Source of the DNA: Phytomonospora endophytica
Lineage (GTDB): Bacteria; Actinomycetota; Actinomycetes; Mycobacteriales; Micromonosporaceae
DNA: 64,000 bases
Direction: 5' to 3'
Assembly: GCF_014202425.1 (NCBI RefSeq)
Contig: NZ_JACHGT010000004.1
Location: 262,307 to 326,306, forward strand
Every line of letters begins with the position of its first letter. Position 1 is the stretch's first letter. Shown piece by piece: positions 34,093 through 42,188 of the stretch. Position numbers and translations under genes: made by a program. The notes beneath the pieces were generated by a model. The model saw only the letters and a program-made list of their open reading frames with translations, did not search any database and was not told where the DNA came from.

Positions 34093-34977
34093 TCATAGGA
34101 AGCCGTCGAAGCGGCCGCCGTCCAACGCCGCGTCCAGCGCCCCTTGGTCCACCCGCCATGCCTGGCAGCTTTGGTGGACCGTCCAGACCGACGCCCACCG
34201 CCGGGCGCGGTGGCCGTCCAGTCCCATCCGTGCGGCGATCGCGCCGGCGCGCTGGAGGATCGCGGTCGCGGGTGGGTGGTAGGCCGCGAAGAAGCCGATG
34301 TCGCAGTGCGGGTCGCCGGTCTGGGGCGACGGGTCGACGGCCAGGTGGCCGTCTCGGGTCCGGAGGATGTTCTTGTCGACGAAGTCGCCGTGGAGCAGCA
34401 CGGGCCGGTCCGTGCCGGCGCAGAGTTCCATGGCGGTGGACCCGGCGGCGGCGAGCCGCACGAGCCCGGCCTTTCCGCGCTCGGGTTCGGCTCTGGCTCG
34501 TCGTTCGAAGGCGTTGTCGGTGAGTGCCTGCGCCTCACGCGCGGGGTAGGTCTCCGCGAGGGTGGCGAACGGGAACGACGTGGGCACGGCGGCCCGATGC
34601 AGCTTCGTCAGCAGGTCGGCCGCGACCTCGGTGGCCTCCTCGTCGTTGCCGGCCGGCAGCGGCGTTCCCGGCCGGATTCGCTCCAGCAGCAGCGCTCCGA
34701 CGGTGAAGTCGCCGTCGATGAGACGCACGACGGCTCCTGTCTGCGCGAACGCGGACAGCGCCGCCGCCTCCGCCCGCGCCTCCGTCGGCGGATTCACCAG
34801 CTTGACCACGACCTCACCGCCACCACCGCCGGCCACCCCGGCGGCGAAGACGTCCGCGCGGCATCCCCCGTCCAAGCCCCGCGAGCCTTCGAGGTTCCAG
34901 CGCAGCTCACAGGCCCGGAGCCGCCGCGCGACATCGTCCACCGCGATATCGTCCCGGGCGCCGGAGACGGGCGCCAC
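34093..34977 (-). CDS. APH(6)/hydroxyurea phosphotransferase-like small-molecule kinase
   Basis: A 294-residue kinase of the aminoglycoside/hydroxyurea phosphotransferase family. The catalytic motif is VLLHGDFVDKNILR and the metal-binding region VDPSPQTGDPHCDIGFF, with the GDP-x-CD arrangement typical of APH(6)/hur enzymes. The start is uncertain: GTG 34977 has AAAGG close upstream, GTG 34941 is an alternative, and the frame stays open further upstream into the opposite-strand promoter. Such enzymes inactivate streptomycin or hydroxyurea, but many genomic members have unknown substrates. No linked antibiotic cluster is visible. Confidence 0.78.
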   Translation of the reverse strand: MAPVSGARDDIAVDDVARRLRACELRWNLEGSRGLDGGCRADVFAAGVAGGGGGEVVVKLVNPPTEARAEAAALSAFAQTGAVVRLIDGDFTVGALLLERIRPGTPLPAGNDEEATEVAADLLTKLHRAAVPTSFPFATLAETYPAREAQALTDNAFERRARAEPERGKAGLVRLAAAGSTAMELCAGTDRPVLLHGDFVDKNILRTRDGHLAVDPSPQTGDPHCDIGFFAAYHPPATAILQRAGAIAARMGLDGHRARRWASVWTVHQSCQAWRVDQGALDAALDGGRFDGFL

Positions 34978-35173
34978 CGCCTTTCGCTCGTCCCCTGCCC
35001 TTTCGGGCAGTCCGCGTTGCCCGTGCGACCGCCCGTACGCTCCGGCGCGTCGTCTCCGGGCGTTCCATTCTCGACGGGGGCCTGTCGGATCCGGTGACGT
35101 GACGGGCCTCACCGGTGTCCGGGACGTGCGCGGTGGTGGGACGCGGCGCACGTGCGTGGAGGTGGGGATCGTC

Positions 35174-36481
35174 ATGACCTTGCTCAAAAGTCGGACGCGG
35201 GCCGTGGCCCCGGCGAGTTCGCGGCCCGTCGCGGCGAAGGTGCCCGCGTCGTCCAAGGCGCCGAAGTCCTCCGAGCCGGCACCGCCGACGGTGCTCGATC
35301 TCCAGCGCACGGCCGGGAACCGGGCCGTCACCGCCCTCATCAACGCGGGCGGCCTTCAGCCGTCGGCGGGAGTCGCGGTACCGCTGCGTGTCCAGCGTGC
35401 GCCGAAGAAACCGAGCGTCGGCGACCGCCTCGCCGCCGTCGAACAGCAGCAGGCCGCGCTCGCCCAGCAGCAGGCCGTCCAGGCCAAGCGCGTCGCGGCC
35501 CTGGAGGTCGACGCGCGCTGGCGCGCCCGCTTCGGCGAGAAGTTCGCCGACTACGAGCAGGTCATCCACCGCATGAGCGGCGGCATCGAGGCCGCCACCA
35601 CCGGCTTCACCACCGCCCAGCAGGAACAGGCCCAGGCCGACGCCCTGGCCGTCCAGGTCATGATGCTCATGGCCACCGTCGGCGTCTCCGCCGGTCTCGA
35701 ATGGGCGCTGACGAAAGGGCTCGGCGCCCTGGGCGTCTCGACCTCGAAGATCGAGCGGTTCGTCGAGGTCGCCGAGAACCCGCTGAACACCGCCGCGCAA
35801 GGCAGCGCCAACGTCTACGCGACGAACCGGGCCGCCGAGACGGCGAAGAGCGGGAAACTTCCCGACACCCCCGCCCCGGCGGGCGGCCCCGGCGCGAGCC
35901 CGGAGGCCGCCGAGGGCTCCGCGGGACCGGCGGCGATCACCAGCCCGGTCGCCTTCCTGACGAGCAACCTCGAAGCCCTCGCCGCCAAACGCCAGGGCAT
36001 CGAAGGCGCCTTCGGCAGAAGGCGCGCCGGACTCGACGCCATGGCCCCGGAGGCGTGGACCTCCTTCGATCCGAAGTCCCAGGAAGCGGCCTACGAGCGC
36101 CACTTCAAGGACCTCGAACGCACCTCCTCGGGCATCAGCATGATGCGCTCGGCCGAGGACGTCGCGCGCATCATCGAACGCCACATGTGGTCGAAGTGGA
36201 TCAGGAACCAGGACCGCGCCGCCCAGGTCACGCGCGAGCTCGCCCAGACCGCGCCCGGCATCCCCCTCGACCTCGACCCGAACAGCCCGCACCGGAAACC
36301 CCCGGCGGCCGAGTACTCGCTCGGCGGCTACGTCGAGGACCGGCTCACCGCGATCGGGATGGCCCGGCTCGCCGGCGTCGTCCTGACCGGCCACTGGTAC
36401 TCGTCGAACTCGCCGGACGACTGGCACAAGATCCTCTTCGACTGGGCGGAGGCCTACCGCGAGAGTGTCGGCAACGCCTAG
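35174..36481 (+). CDS. Orphan protein with eCIS-cargo-like LQRxAGNxAV motif
   Basis: A 435-residue protein without signal peptide. A low-complexity Ala/Pro/Ser/Lys N-terminus (1-38) leads into TVLDLQRTAGNRAVTALI (39-56), the short motif recurrent near the N-terminus of proteins associated with extracellular contractile injection systems in actinobacteria. A Gln/Ala-rich coiled coil (about 78-110), a hydrophobic helix (about 155-180) and a helical C-terminus follow; no catalytic domain is recognised. The ATG at 35174 is preceded by GGAGGTGGGG. No sheath, baseplate or AAA gene is in the window, so a cargo role is inferred from the motif alone. The stop shares CTAG with the convergent gene. Confidence 0.68.
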   Translation: MTLLKSRTRAVAPASSRPVAAKVPASSKAPKSSEPAPPTVLDLQRTAGNRAVTALINAGGLQPSAGVAVPLRVQRAPKKPSVGDRLAAVEQQQAALAQQQAVQAKRVAALEVDARWRARFGEKFADYEQVIHRMSGGIEAATTGFTTAQQEQAQADALAVQVMMLMATVGVSAGLEWALTKGLGALGVSTSKIERFVEVAENPLNTAAQGSANVYATNRAAETAKSGKLPDTPAPAGGPGASPEAAEGSAGPAAITSPVAFLTSNLEALAAKRQGIEGAFGRRRAGLDAMAPEAWTSFDPKSQEAAYERHFKDLERTSSGISMMRSAEDVARIIERHMWSKWIRNQDRAAQVTRELAQTAPGIPLDLDPNSPHRKPPAAEYSLGGYVEDRLTAIGMARLAGVVLTGHWYSSNSPDDWHKILFDWAEAYRESVGNA

Positions 36482-36699
36482 GCCTTGCCCGGCTGGGTCT
36501 CGCCCGCGACCTTGCGGAGCCGGTCGCCGACCTCCAGGGTCCGCCACAGCCTGCCCTTGACCCGCACGTCCTTGACCTGCCCGTCGTCGGTGCGGACCAG
36601 CACGTGGTGGTACATGTTCTGGCCGTCGGGCGAGGAGCGCTTCTTCTCCGCGACCACACCGGTCCAGGCCTCGTTCTTGTTCTTCCCGCGTCCGAACAT
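36478..36699 (-). CDS. Probable independently translated small protein (internal start)
   Basis: 73 residues in the same frame as the larger gene, beginning at ATG 36699. A textbook GGAGG (complement of 36706-36710) stands exactly 6 bases upstream, which is unexpected inside a coding region. The product is a small basic beta-rich domain (KDVRVKGRLWRTLEVGDRL) resembling short DUF7489-type actinobacterial proteins, from memory. Either two genes have fused by loss of a stop, or the small protein is produced in addition to the fusion. Confidence 0.6.
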   Translation of the reverse strand: MFGRGKNKNEAWTGVVAEKKRSSPDGQNMYHHVLVRTDDGQVKDVRVKGRLWRTLEVGDRLRKVAGETQPGKA

Positions 36700-38160
36700 G
36701 TGCTTCCTCCTGGTGATCGTGCGTGCGAGTGACACGAGCCCGGCGACCATGGCCGCGCCGAGGGCGATGAGGCCGAGCAGGTCGAGGGTCGTGTCGGGGA
36801 TGGTGACGGCGCCGAAGGCGGTGTGCGCGACGAGCGCACCGGCCGCCAGGGCGAGGCTGTGGCGGTCGTTCCAGTCGCGTGTACGCGACCAGCGGCCGAT
36901 CAGCAGAGCCGCGACGACGGCCAGGAGCGCGGCGGCCGCCATGGGCAGGTAGGTCCAGTCGCCGTGGGTGAAGGCGGAGCGCCCGGCACCGGCGAAGGGG
37001 TAGAGCAGAACGAGGAAACCGAGGACCGAGACGAGGCCGAAGGCGGCGAGCCACCACGGTCCCGGGGCACGGCCGGGCGACGGCGGCCGAGGCGCGCGAC
37101 GGGGGAGCACGGCCAGCGCGAGCAGGCCGAGGGCGGCGACGGCCAGGACGCAGCCGATCAGTACCGGCGCGGGGATCGTGTAGCCGGGATCCTCGCTCGG
37201 CGGCACCGCCAGCCGCAGGAGACCGACGCCGAGGACGGCCGTGACCGCCGTGGCGATGAGACCGCCCCGGCGCAGGTAGGGGGCCGACCGGGACGCCGGG
37301 AACATCAGCTCGGTCAGCAGGATCGGGATCGCGACGCTGAACACGGCGTGGTACGGGAGCATGACCTCGGTGTACGCGCTGTTGAGGCCGAGCAGCCGGG
37401 GCGCCCAGTCGCCGGCGCCGTACAGCGTCGGGCTCGACAGCGCCTGGAGAGCGATGCCCTCCTCGACGATCCCGTAGGCGAGACCGAGGACGAGGATCCC
37501 GGCCCACCCGGTGCCCGACCGCCGCGCGAGTTCGCGGATGAGCAGGACGCCCGCACCGTAGATGGGCAGCCACAACAGCAGCAGCCAGATCCTCGACACC
37601 GGCGTCGAACCGAGCGTGACCTCGGCGACGACCGGCGCGAGGACCACCAGGACGAGCGCGGCCCGCCGGTCGCCGCCCGGCGGCCGGGGCCGCTTCGGGA
37701 ACAGTGCGCGCACCTCCGGCCGGGTCACCAGGAACAACAGCGCCAGGAGCGCGGCGAACTGGGCGGCCTGCACGACACGCAGCCAGACCGGGTATTGCCC
37801 GGAGGCGATGAGGTAGCCGACGGCGACCGCACCCACCGCCGCCAGCACCCGCACGCGCAGGTAGGCGCGACGGCTGCCCTGCCGCAGGCGTCGCGCCATC
37901 CACAGGTACAGCAGCGCCGGGACGACGACGAGGCCCGCGCGGATCCAGATCGAGGCCGAGACCTCGGCCTCCTCACCCGCGCCCCGCGCGACCTGGAAGG
38001 CCGAGACCTCGGCCTCCTCACCCGCGCCCCGCGCGACCTGGAAGGCCGTGATCCGGTCGTGGAAGACGACGGTCGACACGGCGAAGAGCACGCTCAGTCC
38101 GACGCTGGTGAACAGCGCCGCCACGACCCCCCGCAAGGGCCCGGGTGAAGATGCGGTCAT
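36478..38160 (-). CDS. Multi-pass membrane protein fused in frame to a small soluble domain
   Basis: A 560-residue frame. Residues 1-485 contain about 12-14 hydrophobic helices. The stretch around residues 170-250 (LLIRELARRSGTGWAG, GIVEEGIALQAL) resembles CPBP/CAAX-protease-like membrane proteins, without certainty. Near the N-terminus a 15-residue segment (AFQVARGAGEEAEVS) is duplicated exactly. From Met488 the sequence becomes a basic soluble domain (MFGRGKNKNEAWTGVVAEKK) that looks like a stand-alone small protein with its own strong ribosome site. The annotation as one chain rests only on absence of a stop. It is divergent from a histidine kinase gene by 130 bp. Confidence 0.65.
   Translation of the reverse strand: MTASSPGPLRGVVAALFTSVGLSVLFAVSTVVFHDRITAFQVARGAGEEAEVSAFQVARGAGEEAEVSASIWIRAGLVVVPALLYLWMARRLRQGSRRAYLRVRVLAAVGAVAVGYLIASGQYPVWLRVVQAAQFAALLALLFLVTRPEVRALFPKRPRPPGGDRRAALVLVVLAPVVAEVTLGSTPVSRIWLLLLWLPIYGAGVLLIRELARRSGTGWAGILVLGLAYGIVEEGIALQALSSPTLYGAGDWAPRLLGLNSAYTEVMLPYHAVFSVAIPILLTELMFPASRSAPYLRRGGLIATAVTAVLGVGLLRLAVPPSEDPGYTIPAPVLIGCVLAVAALGLLALAVLPRRAPRPPSPGRAPGPWWLAAFGLVSVLGFLVLLYPFAGAGRSAFTHGDWTYLPMAAAALLAVVAALLIGRWSRTRDWNDRHSLALAAGALVAHTAFGAVTIPDTTLDLLGLIALGAAMVAGLVSLARTITRRKHMFGRGKNKNEAWTGVVAEKKRSSPDGQNMYHHVLVRTDDGQVKDVRVKGRLWRTLEVGDRLRKVAGETQPGKA
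37955..38044. repeat. Exact 45-bp tandem duplication within the membrane-protein gene
   Basis: Two identical 45-bp units (37955-37999, 38000-38044) encode the duplicated AFQVARGAGEEAEVS between the first two TM helices. The lack of any mismatch indicates a very recent duplication or an unstable locus. Confidence 0.92.
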
Positions 38161-38290
38161 GTCCCGAGTCTCGGCCGCTCAGGGGCCCGGCCGCGTCCGC
38201 CGGAAGCCCCTCGGCGGCGTCTCCTAAGTCGGGCGCGCGAGCGACTTTGGTAGGGGGTCGCGCGGGCCCCTGCGGGGTTAGGGTCCGATC

Positions 38291-39496
38291 ATGACCGCCG
38301 CCCATCACCCGTGGCTCGCGCCGCCGCTCGACGCCGACGGCGAAGGCGGGCCCGGCCCGCGCACGAGCCGCGACTGGGCCCTCGACGTCGGCTGCCTCGT
38401 GGTCGCCGCCGCCGTCGCGGTCCTCGCGCTCACCGGCGACCTCGTCTCGGTGCCGCCCGCGCCCGGCTGGGCTTTCGCGGCCGACGCGGCGGGCGCGACC
38501 GCGGCCTGCGCCGCCCTCTGGTTCCGGCGTGGGTGGCCGGTGCCGGTCGGCGTGGTCACCGTCCTCGCCTCGGCCGTCGCCCCGGCGGCGGCGATCGCGG
38601 CGGGCGTCGCGATGTACACCGTCGCCCTGTACCGGCGTTTCCCGCTCGCCGCCGCGGTCTGCGCGCTCGCCGTGCCCGCCGCGGCGGTCCGTCACCTGCT
38701 GCGGCCGGTGACCTTCCTGCCGCTCACGGCGTGGGTGCTGGTGAACGCGCTGGCCGCGCTGACCCTGCTGGCGTGGGGGATGTTCGCGCGGGCGCGGCGG
38801 CAGCTCATGCTGTCCCTCGCCGAGCGCGCCCGGCGCGCCGAGGCCGAACAGCGGGAGCGGGCCGCGCGGGTGCGCCGGCTGGAACGTGAGCGGATCGCCC
38901 GCGAGATGCACGACGTGCTCGCCCACCGCCTGTCCCTGCTCAGCCTCCAGGCGGGCGCTCTGGAGTACGGGTCGGCCGACGCCGCCGACAGCGTGTCGGG
39001 GGCCGCGCGGGTGATCCGGGCCGGGGCGCACCAGGCCCTCGAAGACCTGCGGGACGTGATCGTGGTCCTGCGCGACGACCACGACGAGGACGCCGTCACC
39101 GCCCAGCCGCGCCTCACCGACGTCCCCACGCTGGTGGAGGAGTCGCGGTCGGCGGGCGCCGAGGTGCGGCTCGACGACCGCGTCATCGACGCCGAGGCGG
39201 TCCCGGAACGCGCCGGGCGGGCGGTGTACCAGGTCGTCCGTGAGGCCTTGACGAACGCGCGGAAGCACGCGCCGGGCCGCCCGGTCGCGGTCGTCATCGA
39301 CGGGAGCGCCGGAAGCGGGCTGACCGTGGAGGTCCGCAACCCGCTGCCCGCTCCCGGCGCCGTCACCGCCATCCCCGGGACCGGTACGGGACTCGTCGGG
39401 CTCGGCGAGCGCGTGCTCCTGGCCGGCGGGCGACTCGCCCATGGTCCCGACGACGGCGATTTCCGCGTCCACGTGTGGCTACCGTGGCCGTCATGA
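38291..39496 (+). CDS. NarL/DesK-type sensor histidine kinase
   Basis: A 401-residue membrane kinase. Five or so TM helices (about residues 35-165) precede a HisKA_3 dimerisation domain with phospho-acceptor His207 in IAREMHDVLAHRLS and a HATPase domain (AVYQVVREALTNARKHAPG; G-box TGTGLVGLGERV). There is no extracytoplasmic sensor domain, so it probably senses membrane or intramembrane signals. AGGG lies before the ATG. Its stop overlaps the start of its response regulator (ATGA at 39493-39496). Confidence 0.92.
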   Translation: MTAAHHPWLAPPLDADGEGGPGPRTSRDWALDVGCLVVAAAVAVLALTGDLVSVPPAPGWAFAADAAGATAACAALWFRRGWPVPVGVVTVLASAVAPAAAIAAGVAMYTVALYRRFPLAAAVCALAVPAAAVRHLLRPVTFLPLTAWVLVNALAALTLLAWGMFARARRQLMLSLAERARRAEAEQRERAARVRRLERERIAREMHDVLAHRLSLLSLQAGALEYGSADAADSVSGAARVIRAGAHQALEDLRDVIVVLRDDHDEDAVTAQPRLTDVPTLVEESRSAGAEVRLDDRVIDAEAVPERAGRAVYQVVREALTNARKHAPGRPVAVVIDGSAGSGLTVEVRNPLPAPGAVTAIPGTGTGLVGLGERVLLAGGRLAHGPDDGDFRVHVWLPWPS

Positions 39497-40152
39497 GTCC
39501 CGTGCGCGTCCTCATCGTCGACGACGACCCGCTCGTGCGGGGTGCGCTGACGATGCTCCTGTCGGTGGTGCCCGACTTCGTGGTGGTCGGCGAGGTCGCC
39601 GACGGGACCCGCGTGGAGGGTGCGGTCGCCGAGTTCGCGCCGGACGTCGTGCTCATGGACATCCGCATGCCGCGACTCGACGGGCTCGCCGCCACCGAGC
39701 TGCTGCGGTCGCGGGACGGCGCGCCCGAGGTCCTGGTCTTGACGACCTTCGACGCCGACGAGCACGTCCTGCGCGCGTTGCGGGCGGGTGCGGGGGGTTT
39801 CCTGCTCAAGGACACCCCGCCGGAGCGGATCGTCGACGCGATCCGGCGGGTCGCGGCGGGGGAGCCGATGCTGTCGCCGACGGTGACCCGCCGCCTCATC
39901 GCCCGGCTCGACGCCGAGCCCGGCGACGCGAGGCGCACCGGTGCCCGCACGGCGCTCGACGCCCTCACCGGCCGGGAACGCGACGTCGCCGCGGCCGTGG
40001 GCCGCGGCGAGTCGAACGCCGAGATCGCGCGGGGGCTCGGGATGAGCGTGGCGACGGTGAAGGCGCACGTGTCGCGTTCACTGATGAAGCTCGGGCTGAA
40101 CAACCGGGTGCAGCTGGCCCTGCTGGCGGTCGACGCGGCCGACGAGGGCTAG
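39493..40152 (+). CDS. NarL/LuxR-family response regulator
   Basis: A 219-residue regulator: receiver domain with Asp56 in VVLMDIRMP, acidic pair in IVDDD, conserved Lys in LLKDTPPE; C-terminal LuxR HTH (LTGRERDVAAAVGRGESNAE, then IARGLGMSVATVKAHVSRSL). The start at 39493 is set by the ATGA overlap with the kinase; upstream GTG codons are less likely. The target may be the divergent membrane protein or the hydrolase downstream, which is not determinable here. Confidence 0.92.
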   Translation: MSPVRVLIVDDDPLVRGALTMLLSVVPDFVVVGEVADGTRVEGAVAEFAPDVVLMDIRMPRLDGLAATELLRSRDGAPEVLVLTTFDADEHVLRALRAGAGGFLLKDTPPERIVDAIRRVAAGEPMLSPTVTRRLIARLDAEPGDARRTGARTALDALTGRERDVAAAVGRGESNAEIARGLGMSVATVKAHVSRSLMKLGLNNRVQLALLAVDAADEG

Positions 40153-40165
40153 CGCGCGGGCCCGG

Positions 40166-41050
40166 TCACTTCGCCGTGATGCTCCCGAGCGGTTCGGTCT
40201 CGGCGGCCAGCTCCTTCCGGGCCGTCGGCCACGCCTCCTCGTCGACGCCCAGCGCGGTCCGCAGGTAGGCCGTCGTCAGCTTTTGCAGCAGGGTCACGCG
40301 GGCGGGGTTCTCGTCGGTGGTCTCGGTGACGGTCGTGCCGACGATGCCGCCGAGGGAGTGTTCGGCCCCGAACAGGGTCAGCAGCGCCTTCGGGCCCGCG
40401 CCGAGGGTGTAGGGATCGGTGAACCAGTCGGGGCCGCGGGTCGTGAGGTGGGACTGGTCGTGGTCTCCGGCGACGACAAGGGCCGGTGTCGTCATGTGCG
40501 CGAAGTCGGGCTTCATGAAGGGGAGGTGCTCGGTGGCGAAGGGAGTGAGCTCGTCGCCGCTTCCCGGTGCGGCCAGCAGGACGCCGGCCGTGACGCGTTT
40601 GTCGGTGCGGTCGCCGGGTTCACCGGCGACGCGGGCGCCGAGGAGCATGCTCGCCGACTGGCCGCCCCAGGAGTGCCCGGCGACGGCGACACGCGTCGGG
40701 TCGAGGCGGCCCGCGAGACCGGGCACGGCGGCTTCGAGCGCGTCGAGCCCGTCGATGGCGCCGATGAGGTCGTCGACGCGGAAGCGCCAGATCTCGGGCG
40801 TGCGGGGATCGTCCGGAGCGAGGTTCAGCGTGCGCGAGTCCAGGTGGGTCGGCTGGATCACGGCGAAGCCGTGCGCGGCCCAGTGGTCGGCCAAGGGGGC
40901 GTAGCCGTCCATCGACCAGCCGAAGCCGTGCGAGAAGACGATGACGGGCAGGTCGCGGCCGGTGACGGGGGCGGTGACCCGCGCCTGGAGATCCTCGCCG
41001 CGGCCGGGGGAGGGCAGTACGACGGGCCTGGCGGAAACGATGGTGTGCAC
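40166..41050 (-). CDS. Alpha/beta hydrolase (PAF-acetylhydrolase/dienelactone-hydrolase-like)
   Basis: A 294-residue cytoplasmic hydrolase. Nucleophile Ser127 lies in GHSWGG; the oxyanion motif FSHGFGWS (about 39-46), an acid in VAGDHDQS and the His of GAEHSLGG complete the fold. The family includes chlorophyllase-, PAF-acetylhydrolase- and dienelactone-type esterases. The GTG at 41050 follows GAGAGGA. Its promoter has a repressor-type operator filling the -35/-10 spacer and a second copy at the transcription start, so the gene is tightly inducible. No regulator gene adjoins it. Confidence 0.87.
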   Translation of the reverse strand: MHTIVSARPVVLPSPGRGEDLQARVTAPVTGRDLPVIVFSHGFGWSMDGYAPLADHWAAHGFAVIQPTHLDSRTLNLAPDDPRTPEIWRFRVDDLIGAIDGLDALEAAVPGLAGRLDPTRVAVAGHSWGGQSASMLLGARVAGEPGDRTDKRVTAGVLLAAPGSGDELTPFATEHLPFMKPDFAHMTTPALVVAGDHDQSHLTTRGPDWFTDPYTLGAGPKALLTLFGAEHSLGGIVGTTVTETTDENPARVTLLQKLTTAYLRTALGVDEEAWPTARKELAAETEPLGSITAK

Positions 41051-41073
41051 GGTGGTCGTCCTCTCCAGTAAGT

Positions 41074-41121
41074 GGGACGGTGTCCCGGTTCAAAGATACG
41101 GGACGTTGTCCCGTTTGTCGA
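41074..41121 (-). promoter_or_regulatory. Hydrolase promoter with two TetR-like operators
   Basis: Read on the minus strand: -35 TCGACA (41121-41116), 17-bp spacer consisting of AA plus the palindrome CGGGACAACGTCCCG (41113-41099), -10 TATCTT (41098-41093). A second palindrome GGGACACCGTCCC (41086-41074) covers the expected start site. Centres are 26 bp apart. Confidence 0.8.
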
Positions 41122-41269
41122 ACCCGCCGATCGGCTGATCCCCGCCGTCACCCGGCGCAGTACGCCTCTCCACCGCCCGAAGCGGTGTTCCCGTCGGCCG
41201 GGGACTGCCGGATCCGCGCCCGGATCGCGAGGCTGGAACCTGTCCAGCCGACCGATCTGAGAGGACGTC

Positions 41270-42184
41270 ATGCCGTCCGTCATCGAGGTACGCAACCTCC
41301 ACAAGCGCTACGGCGACCACGTCGCCGTCCACGACGTCTCCCTGTCCGTCGAGGAGGGCGAGATCTTCGGGATCCTCGGCCCCAACGGCGCCGGGAAGAC
41401 CACCACCGTCGAATGCCTCGAAGGCATCCGCACCCCCGACGGGGGCGACATCCGGGTGCTCGGCCTCGACCCGGCGCGCGACCGGGCCGAGGTGACCCGG
41501 AGCGTCGGCGTCCAGCTCCAGGACGGGCAGCTGCCCGAGCGCCTGCGGGTCGCCGAGGCCCTGGAGCTCTACGCCTCCTTCTACGACACCGCCGCCGACT
41601 GGCGCGGCCTGATGGACTCGCTCGGCCTCACCGCCAAGGCCAAGACCCGCTACGGGAAGCTCTCCGGCGGCCAGAAACAGCGCCTGTCGATCGCGCTGGC
41701 GCTCGTCGGCAACCCGCGGATCGCGGTCCTCGACGAGCTCACCACCGGCCTCGACCCGCAGGCCCGCCGCGACACCTGGGACCTCATCGAGGCCGTGCGC
41801 GCCCGCGGCGTGACGATCGTGCTGGTCACCCACTTCATGGAGGAGGCCGAACGGCTCTGCGACCGCCTGGCGCTCATCGACGCCGGTCGTGTCGTCACCG
41901 TCGACACCCCGGCCGGGCTCACCGAGCGGGCCGGAATGGGCCAGCGCGTCAGCTTCCGGCCGTCGGCACCGCTCGACGACCGCCTCCTCACCGCCCTGCC
42001 CGAAGTCGCGGCCGTCACCCGCGACGGCGAGCGGATCACCGTCGACGGCGACGAGGACGCGCTCAACGCCGTCAGCGCGCTCCTCGCGCGTCAGGGCATC
42101 GTCGCGCAGCGCCTGCGCGTGGAGCAGGCGAGCCTGGAAGACGCCTTCGTCGCGTTGACCCGGCACGAGACCGAAGGGAAGTAG
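41270..42184 (+). CDS. ABC transporter ATPase, DrrA-type drug/antibiotic exporter
   Basis: A 304-residue nucleotide-binding protein: Walker A GPNGAGKTTT (about 39-48), signature LSGGQKQR, Walker B IAVLDELTTGLDP, and the C-terminal extension typical of DrrA/ABC-2-type exporters. GAGAGGA precedes the ATG. First gene of a tight four-gene operon: 4 bp to the permease, 1 bp to the kinase, then an ATGA overlap. Such sets export a lipid or antibiotic, often one sensed by the linked two-component system. Confidence 0.93.
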   Translation: MPSVIEVRNLHKRYGDHVAVHDVSLSVEEGEIFGILGPNGAGKTTTVECLEGIRTPDGGDIRVLGLDPARDRAEVTRSVGVQLQDGQLPERLRVAEALELYASFYDTAADWRGLMDSLGLTAKAKTRYGKLSGGQKQRLSIALALVGNPRIAVLDELTTGLDPQARRDTWDLIEAVRARGVTIVLVTHFMEEAERLCDRLALIDAGRVVTVDTPAGLTERAGMGQRVSFRPSAPLDDRLLTALPEVAAVTRDGERITVDGDEDALNAVSALLARQGIVAQRLRVEQASLEDAFVALTRHETEGK

Positions 42185-42188
42185 GGCC

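Noticed and set aside
33734-34198. Open frames on both strands after the tRNA
   Set aside because: Mutually overlapping, GC-rich low-complexity translations without ribosome sites; the first part is a terminator hairpin.
34907-37903. 998-codon minus-strand frame across the eCIS-motif and membrane-protein genes
   Set aside because: Arg/Gly/Ala-rich, contradicts two better-supported genes and contains no domain.
36823-38148. 441-codon plus-strand frame opposite the membrane protein
   Set aside because: Glu/Gly/Arg/Gln-rich antisense shadow; the minus strand shows regular TM helices.
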